A stretch of DNA of 64,000 bases, from the NCBI GenBank assembly GCA_009733775.1, contig WOGZ01000142.1, positions 19,646 to 83,645 of the forward strand. The letters run 5' to 3'. The position numbers and the translations under genes are program-made. The stretch comes from Alectoria sarmentosa. Lineage: Eukaryota > Ascomycota > Lecanoromycetes > Lecanorales > Parmeliaceae. Shown in pieces: positions 55,441-64,000 of the stretch. Position 1 is the first letter of the stretch, and each line of letters starts with the position of its first letter. The notes below the pieces were generated by a model. That model was not told the DNA's origin. It was given only the letters and a program-made list of their open reading frames with translations, and made no database searches.

Positions 55441-58400
55441 CTACCACACCCATTTTTGTACGACCAGAAACAACATGAAGAAGCAGGCCTGGCGAAGCCA
55501 TGGACGAGTCAAGATGATGCGTAGCATGTTCCACAATAGGCAAGCAATGAACCCAACGAGGAGATAGGCTACATCTTCCAAGCTGACGCCGATATAGTTG
55601 GTGTACGGGGATAACCACCTGGGAAGGATCTTTCCCAAGAAACCGCGACGGTCTCTCCGATGTCTCCATTCTAGCAAGTAGTCTATGCACACTTTCGAAA
55701 ATCTTTGCCCACAGGTAGCCAAGGTTCGTAAAATCTTGATCGAGGCTTCAGCAGATGGGAGTTAGCAGGGGTGAGAGGGTGGTCAATGGGATCAACTTAC
55801 GATCCGATCTAAGCTCAGGAGTATGCACAAGATTCTGCGATTGTTTTGACTCTTTTACTAGGAAATCCAGGATCTTCTCATCTGTTTCTTCAGATACCTT
55901 CGTCTCGCTCTCAACATATCTTTCAAGCTTGGACGGTGGAAGCCCCAGCCAGTTCCGAGGGTGGCAGCAAGAAATGTTGCGAAGGGCAAGGTCAAGGGCG
56001 GACAGATTTCGAGAAGTATGAGGCTGCGTAATGATAGCGCCATGTTCAACCAGGAGGACGACAAGCGTGAAGTCACCAGCAGCGACGGCTAGCATAAGCG
56101 GAGTAAAGTCAAGCCATCGTTCTTCCCAGGCTTTGGGAAGCCAGCGTCGATTCAGCTCCAATTCCACAAAGGGACGATACTTTTCGAGTATGTACAAAAG
56201 AAGCATCATCTTCTTCTCTCTCAACCCTAACGTACGCCAGTATGGGCAAGGTTCGATGATTGTGCACACTAGACATGTGACTTCAACTCCCAGGAACATT
56301 GTTGTTGTTCTGATGTGTTGAGTTGGTGATATGCGGCTTGGGAATGAACAATAACCTCGGTCTATCAGGGCATCAACCATTGTTTTGTGAGCATATCCAA
56401 TTACCTTTCTATGATCATTCAGGTAATGAACCCAATGAGCAAGTACCAGAGGACGCGATTTGCCTAATGGAGACCACAGCCCGAAGAAGCTTTCCACAAA
56501 ATCTCGATCTCGGACCCGTTCCAGGATGAACCTAGATGACATGACTTGAAGCACAACCTGGAATCTTGTTATGCGGATGCCGGCAGCAGCTAGAGACTCG
56601 AAAGTTTCTACGTTTTGGAACGCATGAGCCTGTATTTGGGACAGCCACGTGGTGTCTTTTAGTATGCTCCGCTCGAGAGGTTGTTGGGTTGCATCAAATC
56701 CAGCCACAATGAAGGGCTCAAGGTTCTCTCTCGTCCCGTATGCACATATGAATTCAAAGAAGTGGTTTCTATCAGCCTCTTCCGCTGTCTTTAATTGGTT
56801 GCAGATTTCAGGAAAGGCTAGAATACCTAAAGGCGGCTGGATATCTTTCTTGGTCGTCTCAAGACATGTCTGGAGGACCTTCCTAAAATCAGTGGAAGTG
56901 TGATACCAAATGCTGGTGAACCATATATCCAATCTGGTCAGCTCCGATATGCTGTCGATATCTAAATGTCTAAAGAACTCCGCTTGCAAGCACGCCAAAG
57001 GGTTATGGAGACACATAAGGTAGGAGAGGTGCGATCTTAGGATGGTAATGGAGAGGCAATCTCTATAAGTAGGAATAATATCTGGCCGTCGATCAGGATT
57101 GCCCATACTGGCCCCATGACTTAGTAAGAGAGAAGGTATTGAATACTCGATCATCGTTGATCGGAGATTCAGTCTATCAACAGTTCGTAATGACGGATAC
57201 AACGCAGATCTAAGCCTGGTCAGTCAAACACCAACTATACCTTTGTAGACTCACTGTATTATTTCTGGCGCTGCACCAAAATCTAGGAGAAGTTTGCAAA
57301 GCTCAAATAAGGTTTTATGGGTACTCTTCTTGAAAGTAGCGATGCCAAATGAGCCCTTCTCTATGACAAACTTTTTGGGCTGTTAAATAACTTATATTCA
57401 TTTAATATTTGGGGTACATACCGAAAGAAGATTTTCCTTGTTGTTGGATGATCTGTTTTGGTAACGGAAGCAATTATTGGCAGAGATCTTCCCCTCACCA
57501 AGCAATTTCCTCAGGAGAGAGAAGTCTGGCTTATCGAAGCACCATATCGAAGACCCCTTACTCTTATAAAAGCCGAGGGCTTTCACTAGTCCGAAGTCGA
57601 ATCGCTGATGAATTGAGAAATCTATGCTGAATCGATCAAATCCCGGGCAGATAGCTATTCTCAACTCGACTTCTTGTCCGCCCAGAATTCGAAATAGTCT
57701 CGAGGGCATGAGCCGAAAGATCCGTTGCTTCACGGTAGCCTGGTTGTCCGGCTCTGAACCAAGGAACTCACCCTCACCGCCTTGGAGACCAACGTTGCAA
57801 TAGAACAACACTCCAAATGGTGAAGGAAAGAAGCCGGTGACCGATGGTGCTACTCTTTTGCTACTGCTTGGCTTTACTTGGCGGTTCATCATGACTAGGG
57901 ATTGGTGGCTTTTAGATGCCGTTGCGTCCGCTTGAAGAGGTCGCGCTTGTTCCAAGTCTGGAAGCATGACTTTTAGACTCGCAATCTCAGCCCGAAGCGG
58001 CTCCATGACTTCGACAACATTTCTCATGCTGCGGCCAGTGTAGTCCATTCCTATCAATATCTGGCTAACATCGCTCTGAACCTTCTCGATTCGGACATTG
58101 ATTGACGTAAGAGCCCTCCTTGAACTGTGGTATTAGAGATGCTGGAACACAAGGTTGATATCGAGGAGCACTTACGAGTCAATTTCTTGGATGCAGATAC
58201 CCAGGGAGACTTTGGCCCTTTCAAGCTGCTGAAAGAGTCCCATGACCTTTTTCTCGTTCGCCACGCTCAAAAAAGCTTTCTTAAACTTTATCATGGCATG
58301 GCTACCCTCAGAGGCCACACCCTCTTCCAACAGTTGCCTCAACTCCTCAGCTTCGCGCATGCAGGTGCCCAGGACAGACGCTACCGAAGCTGTTTGCAAT

Positions 58401-58591
58401 CCAGGATTCTGTATGATCAATCCTGCGATGCGAGTGACTTGTTCCAGGTGCGTGGACTGTTCGCGAATCAAGGACGGAGCGTCGTGGATTTTTAGGCAGA
58501 AATTATGGATCGCAAAAGAAGTTGAGATGAGTTGCCCGGCGAGCTGGGAGGTTGCTGCGATCACGCCTAGAACAGTCACTGGATCACCCAT
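55441..58591 (-). CDS. STAND-type N-terminal domain / ankyrin / two-TM protein
   Basis: Five exons: 58591-58176, 58118-57422, 57379-57255, 57209-55801, 55745-55441; all junctions keep frame, with GTAAGT, GTATGT and GTGAGT donors. Product 983 aa. Residues 1-140 (MGDPVTVLGVIAATSQLAGQ...) match the N-terminal domain of fungal STAND proteins, a HeLo-like helical signalling module. The middle (140-370) has no NACHT or NB-ARC ATPase. Residues about 370-870 contain ankyrin-like units such as LFELCKLLLDFGAAP and FTPLMLAVAAGDFTLVVLLVEHGA. The last exon adds two hydrophobic helices (DVAYLLVGFIACLLWNML and ACFFMLFLVV). The architecture suggests a membrane-linked sensor without the usual nucleotide switch. 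Its role in non-self recognition is inferred from domain company only. Confidence 0.85.
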
Positions 58592-59907
58592 GACAATAAT
58601 GGAGAATCGTCTCAGCTGGCAATACGGGCTATACTCTCATGTTGTCGACATTGATGAGTACCTATATGGATGAAGGCTCGAAGGGACGGTAGCAGGCATG
58701 GCCTCGTACTTCAGCCTCGCTGTCAGTCGAGCCTTGTACTAGGCGGACCCGGAACAATGGATTGGTTAGCATTAACTTGGATCAAGGGCAGAACCAATCA
58801 CTCTCATTACAAAGTGTTCGGTAACCAATCATATGGTCGGCGAGCAAATGCACGGACCATGCCTGCCGATGCATTTCAGCCTTCAGTCGCTCAGTGAGAC
58901 ACAGCCACTATCCTATTAATCGTCATCAGTGGCGACAGGTATTGATAGTATTAATGGAGCCTGTTTTCATGTCTTGCCGCACAATCCACCCGAACTACAG
59001 TGTTCTGCTTTTCTGACTACGAGCCAAATATTTTCCAAATGTGAAGAGTTCCGGGATTCAAGGGACCGATTGGCACTACTCTAGACTGTTCGCGGGTACT
59101 TAGTGTTGCACTTGCCGGCAGGTGGGCATTCAGCCCTAAGAATGCCATGGATGAATCAATCCGCTAATTGTTGCCTGCACATGACCGGACTTCCATCTCG
59201 AGGCTGGGGACGAGACTCGACAGTACGTGCCGCCAAGCGACAAGTCTCTTTCATCTGCCTCTGATTCAGGGTTTTGAAGGAATCAAAAATGGGTCAAGAG
59301 CGTATGTGTGCTAGAGGAGCCCGACATTCGAACCAGGTCTAGTATCTACCTCAATCCCCGGCCATTAGAGCCCCCCAAGACCACTCCTCCTGTCCTCCCC
59401 CAAAACTTGCAGATAGTTCTTGCTACCTGTGGAGTTAAAGGTCTTATTTCTTATCCGCAAGCTGATAACCAAGTAATTAGTCTCTTGTCCCCCAACCATG
59501 GCGCATTGTCTTTGCAGGGTGCTATCAAGTGTGAATGTATGATACATAGCCGGAGCTATCGAAGTCGAAGTTGTCAGTTCTTTGCGCTTTAGGACGTATG
59601 CAGAAGTGTCCAGGGTTGCACCAAATGAACCCTAGCATCGCAAAGGACTCGCTACACTTGGAGGAGCTGACAACTGTGTCACGCATACCAAGATGTGGTG
59701 GTCCATGTGAAAAGAAATATAAGCGTTGCTCTTTGTCGAGGGGACCCTGACAGTCTTCTAGCCATCTTGCAAGCCGTGGCTTTCATGCTCAAGCTTGGCA
59801 ATAAGGTTCATCGCTTGCATCGATGCGCAACAACGTCATGAAGGCGAGTAGCCGATTCGTCACGACATCCGCGCTCAGCTAGTCGATGACTTGGTGGTGC
59901 ATTTGCA
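58592..59907. other. Intergenic, nothing recognised
   Basis: About 1.3 kb without supported coding sequence, between the STAND-N gene start and the carrier gene end. Confidence 0.45.
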
Positions 59908-60795
59908 TTATCGTTGGAACATCGGACTCAAGACGGCAGCGACTTGCTCATAGACCGTAAACAGTATTCCACCACTAAAGACCGTTCTCCCCAACCTCAT
60001 CGTCGTTCCTCGCCAGAAGCCTTTTATCCCATCATCGGCCAGAACGCTGCGGAAAGCCTCTACGGTACTAGCCCCCTTTGCGCTCTGAGACCTAGTCTTG
60101 ATTGTGTCGAATGGCTGAGTAGCGTACGTCGTGATTGTTCCTGCCACAGCACCGTTCGCAAAGTTGGTAGCTGTACTTTGTGTGATTTGTCGATTGTTTT
60201 CATAGTCTTTCAAGATGTTGTAAGTACCCATACGGAAAGCTGTAGCGCCAGCTTGCTTGAGGGTGGTGCCAGCAAATCCGCGATAAAGTCCTAAGAATCC
60301 ATGTTCAAAGTAAATGACCCGGACAGCGTGTGGTGCTGAGTGAAAGCGTTTCGCAGTTCTGGCATCATCGATCAAGGCTGTCTTGATACGCTCAGTCGGC
60401 GTGACGGCGAAGATGCTTGCAACGACACCAGCGCTCATTCCAGCCAACAGGTTGCGGAGAGGCGACAAAGTGCCCGTTTCGGGGTCCTTGAAGGCATCCT
60501 TGATCAAGTCAAAAGAGAGGAAGCGAACGCCATCTTTTGCAATAGACCCAACGATGAGTGAGGAACAGCCTTTATACAATGCCCTCGCGCCCTCATTGCG
60601 GAACACTTCAGCAACGACAAGGAAAGGGTTCCGCGGCCTGGAAGCGTTCCCCTCGTTGCGGAGCTGGACTCTGGTCTTTGCAAACTCGAACGGGTATGTC
60701 ACTGCAGCCTCAACTCCACCAGCTATGCCGCCAGAGAAAAGCGACACAATAGGAAGAGTTTTGGAGTCGTCCGCTGCTCCTGATTTGGGGCTCAT
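59908..60795 (-). CDS. Mitochondrial tricarboxylate (citrate) carrier, CTP1-like
   Basis: Single exon, 295 aa, the normal length for the SLC25 family. Three repeats carry the carrier signatures PFEFAKTR, PTERIKTA and PFDTIKTR, each followed by the matching helix. VRFLSFDLIKDAF, TALIDDARTAKR and GLYRGFAGTTLKQAG are characteristic of yeast Ctp1 and related citrate/tricarboxylate exchangers of the inner mitochondrial membrane. Fungi have several paralogues, some dedicated to secondary metabolism, so the exact substrate is not settled. Lack of introns and an isolated position next to an AT-rich block are notable, but there is no biosynthetic cluster here. Confidence 0.9.
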   Translation of the reverse strand: MSPKSGAADDSKTLPIVSLFSGGIAGGVEAAVTYPFEFAKTRVQLRNEGNASRPRNPFLVVAEVFRNEGARALYKGCSSLIVGSIAKDGVRFLSFDLIKDAFKDPETGTLSPLRNLLAGMSAGVVASIFAVTPTERIKTALIDDARTAKRFHSAPHAVRVIYFEHGFLGLYRGFAGTTLKQAGATAFRMGTYNILKDYENNRQITQSTATNFANGAVAGTITTYATQPFDTIKTRSQSAKGASTVEAFRSVLADDGIKGFWRGTTMRLGRTVFSGGILFTVYEQVAAVLSPMFQR

Positions 60796-61127
60796 CAGGA
60801 ACTGTTGGTTAGGCCTGAGTGTTCGAGAGCATTGATTATGTTAGTACATCTAGCATGGCATGGCCCAAAAGCGAAGGCTACGATCCGAAATAGTTCCAAG
60901 AGTATACAATGGCAATGCTTTGGATGGGGTTTGTTGACAAAAGCAACGACCTACGGTCAGAGAAAGTCTTGGCGTTTCGTCATCAGAACCAAGTGTCTCG
61001 TTTGGGCAGGTTTGCCGGCTTTCCAAACCCGAGTGCCCCCTGAATTCTTTCAACACAAGATAATTTTTACGTTGGAGGTAACGAGAGACTGCTTTTGTCC
61101 TGGTATTATTTCAAGGCTCACATTACG
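60796..61127. other. Promoter side of the carrier gene
   Basis: Last normal-composition sequence before the second AT-rich block. No gene recognised. Confidence 0.4.
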
Positions 61128-61183
61128 CGTATACCCCCTGTCCAATAAACGTATACCCCCATGTTTGTTAAGCGTATACCCCC
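61128..61183. repeat. Three copies of cgtataccccc, possible transposon terminus
   Basis: The 11-mer occurs at 61128, 61150 and 61173 in direct orientation, 22-23 bp apart, right at the start of the AT-rich block. A TA dinucleotide precedes the first copy. Repeated subterminal motifs of this kind occur at the ends of Tc1/pogo (Fot-like) elements. The opposite end would lie beyond the window. Confidence 0.5.
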
Positions 61184-63943
61184 TCAGATTCAATTAGCTA
61201 CTATCAAGACACTAATTCGAATAAATAAGTTTCGCGCGAAAATAATCGCGGAGATGCTTTGTAATAACAATGTAATAATAAAATAAATCTTCTCGAGCCT
61301 TTTTTTATAAAATAAAGATATTAAACGATTTCAAATCGTCAAATAACGAGATCTTTTGATTATTTTTTTATAATTGCATTTGATTAATTAATGAACTTTT
61401 TGATTATTATTAAAAATACGCTTATCGTATTTAAATATGCATTATTTTTTAATAATTAATAGTTTTTTTATAGTTGAAAAGAATTGAATATGATTTTATT
61501 GTTTTTTATATATATCGATTTCGTAATATCTCGTTATCGCTTTTTTCGTGTAATCGTAAATTTTTCATCTTTATTTCGTTATCGTGATAATAATTGTATA
61601 ATTCGTATATTCTTTTTTCGTGTAATTATCTTTTATATAACTTTTAATATAATCATCTTTTATGTAACATTTTATATAACACTTTTTTTTTTTTATAATA
61701 ATAACGCTCGTAATTTCAAAAAATTGATTAATAATAATTATATCCTTTTAATCGATTATTTGATCAATTATGATAATTATTTTTTAATATTACTATTGTC
61801 GCAATATATGCTCAAATTTAAATAATTCGCGTTAAATAATTTTTTTAAAAACTTATTAAGAAGTACGTTTGGCAAGATTTTCGATAAAAATGAAATTTTT
61901 ATATCATGAAACGATCTTTTTCATATGCGAAAACAAAAGGACAAAAGAGGATAGAAAAATAAGTTATATTATTAAGTGTGTAATGCTTTTTGTATTTTTT
62001 ATGTTAAGAAAATTACGTTATATTAAATGTTAAGTTGTTTAATAAGCAATTATAATAATTATTTTTTATTAAAAATCTTTCACGTCTTTAAAGGCGATAA
62101 TGCGCTTGTTAATTGTTTTATTTTATTATATTTTTTTTGATAAAAATCTTTCTTTTCAGCGATTTTCTCAATCGTGAACGATTTAATATTTTAAAAAAAA
62201 GATTAATATATTTCAAGGCAACTCGTTTTTTCGATTTTAATGAAATCGAAATTAAACGAAGTGAGTTTAATGTTTTAAAATAAGATTTATCGATGTTTTC
62301 GAATTCGAAAACTTGATTAAAAATATATAATGAGATAAAGAGATTGTTTTTCTTTATCAAAGCGTTGAAGAATTTAAAAAAATAAATGCGAAAACACGAA
62401 CGAAAATGTGTTTTGATAATAAAAGATTCGAAATAGTAAAATAAGTTTCGAGAATATTTTGAAAAGTAATACGATGTTTAGATGTTGAAATATTTTATCG
62501 ATATATTTTTAAAATTAATATTTGTTTAAAATCGATGATTCAAATTTTAATATCGATTATGATAATTTTAAAATCGATTAATTATTCAAATTTTTCAAGA
62601 TTTTTAAAAAAAAATTTGTAATTTTCATATTCGAATATTCTTTTAATCGCTTTAAAATCTTTTTCGTTAAATTCTCGAATAATTTTATTAATTGATATAA
62701 TAATCTTTTTCAAAATTTTATATAAAATAAAATTTTTCGTTTTTATTTTTTTTCGTCAATTGTCGCGCGTTTTTTTTTTATATATTCGAATAAGAATTTT
62801 CTTTCGCATCGTGTTTTGATTTTTGATTTTCGAATATGAAAATTCGTTTAACGTTTCGCAAAATTAAGTGCTTTTATTAAATGTGATTTATCGTTTTTAA
62901 AAATGCTTTATATAAATTTTCGATTAATGATTTTAAAATTTGAAATTTTTTTTGAAGTTTCGCTTTTTTATTTTTTGATTTTGAAATAAAATCTTTTAAA
63001 ATGAATTTTTCAAAAATCGATTCAAAATTTAACGATTTTGATTTTATTTTAATTGTGAAATTTTCGATCGCGTCGTTAAAATCGATTATTTATAACGAAA
63101 TTATTATAATTTTTGAAACATTATTTATTTTAAATTCAATATTTTATTTCTTTTTCTTTTCATTAATGAAATTTCATTATAATATATTTTCGAATTTAAT
63201 AGATTCGTTTTTTTTTTTTTTAGAATTATCGTTTTTCTCGTTGCTTTTTTTAATTTTTGATAAAAAAATTATATTCGATTTCGATTTGAATCTTTTAACC
63301 TTCGAAATTAAATTAGAGATATCGACTTTTTTTTTGTTTCTCGAAGATTTGATCATAATATTTAAAAACATTTTTTATAACGTATTTAAATTTTTTATTA
63401 AATAAAATATCGATTCATTAATAATGTTAATGTTCGAGATTTTTGAATTCTCAATTAACGAATTATAATCATTATTTTGAATCGTATATTTTTGTTTTTA
63501 ATGAATTATTTAATTTTTATTTAATAGTATATTATTTATAATATAAATAATATTATATTTTAAATTAACGTTTACATTTTTAATGTTAAAAAATTGATAA
63601 ATTTTGAATGTTATTTGATAAAATCATTTTTTAAAATTATTAAGCGTTTTAAAGATTTTTCTTTTATGTAAATAAAAAAAAATTCAAATATTTGTGAAAA
63701 ATTGTGAGATACGCGACTTTTCGCTCAATTTCAATTAAATTTAATTTCATAATCTTTATTATTTAAACGTCGAACAGATTTAAATCGATTAATGAAAATA
63801 ATTTTATATTATTTACGTTTATTTTATTTAAAAATTTGTCAATTTTCGATAATAATTCATTATAATAATATTTTAATGTCGTTAAATTTTCATTTTTTTA
63901 TCATTTTGACATTTGCGAAATTATAAATTGAATTTTTTTTATC

Positions 63944-63989
<46 letters not shown>

Positions 63990-64000
63990 TTTTTTTTAAA
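61184..64000. mobile_element. Second RIPped AT-rich block, element type unresolved
   Basis: Composition changes abruptly after about 61200 to strongly AT-rich with dense stops and CpG-concentrated C/G. Apparent ORFs (63001-63405 plus, 63371-63177 minus) are compositional. It is most likely one or more RIP-inactivated transposons, cut by the window end. Confidence 0.6.
63945..63987. repeat. 43-nt poly-T run
   Basis: Uninterrupted T run near the right edge of the window, inside the AT-rich block. Confidence 0.9.

Noticed and set aside
59908..60795. A secondary-metabolite cluster around the citrate-type carrier
   Set aside because: No synthase, P450 or regulator lies nearby; the neighbours are a STAND-N gene and an AT-rich block.
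63001..63405. 134-aa plus ORF in the second AT-rich block
   Set aside because: Composition-driven (Phe, Ile, Lys, Leu only), no domain.

Overview
The window is nuclear DNA of a filamentous ascomycete (Pezizomycotina). The reasons are short GT-AG introns of about 45-125 nt with CTAAC/CTGAC branch sites, a WetA conidiation regulator, fungal-only families (HeLo, the N-terminal domain of fungal STAND proteins, Rds1-type ferritin-like, DUF7730-like), and AT-rich blocks with the signature of repeat-induced point mutation (RIP). The class is uncertain; Dothideomycetes or Eurotiomycetes would fit. Gene models below were joined by hand from splice signals and reading frame.

Layout. 0-6 kb holds housekeeping genes: an AlkB-like dioxygenase with a GST-like tail, TFB5 of TFIIH, a PY-motif membrane protein and a small membrane protein. 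6.6-13.1 kb is a divergent pair that looks like a signalling or allorecognition locus: a HeLo-domain pseudokinase facing a 1,403-residue fusion of an apparently intact protein kinase, an ankyrin-like region and a decayed Ca2+/H+ exchanger (CAX) core. 14-18 kb holds a broken short-chain dehydrogenase, ERV25 and a BTB protein. 18.5-20.1 kb is a 1,542-bp gag-only Copia relic with 131-bp LTRs and a perfect 5-bp target duplication. 20.8-23.9 kb encodes a repeat-rich, probably GPI-anchored wall protein. 24-31.6 kb is gene-poor, with a DUF7730-like protein, one uncharacterised gene and two small TIR elements.

31.7-37.2 kb is a complete but heavily RIPped Copia element on the minus strand, with 231-bp LTRs, a target duplication and a primer-binding site. 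37.7-42.3 kb holds a SET/MYND methyltransferase and two decayed genes. 42.6-54.6 kb is a gene-dense normal segment: SDH5, wetA, a sterol-glucosyltransferase-like enzyme, a ferritin-like secreted protein and another secreted protein. 55.4-58.6 kb is a five-exon STAND-N/ankyrin/two-TM gene. 59.9-60.8 kb is a citrate-type mitochondrial carrier. From 61.2 kb to the end is a second RIPped AT-rich block.

How they work together: most genes are unrelated housekeeping loci. Three large genes (HeLo-pseudokinase, kinase-CAX, STAND-N-ankyrin-TM) carry modules used in fungal non-self recognition and sit beside mobile-element debris and pseudogenes. The best candidate for a little-described system is the divergent HeLo-pseudokinase / kinase-CAX pair.
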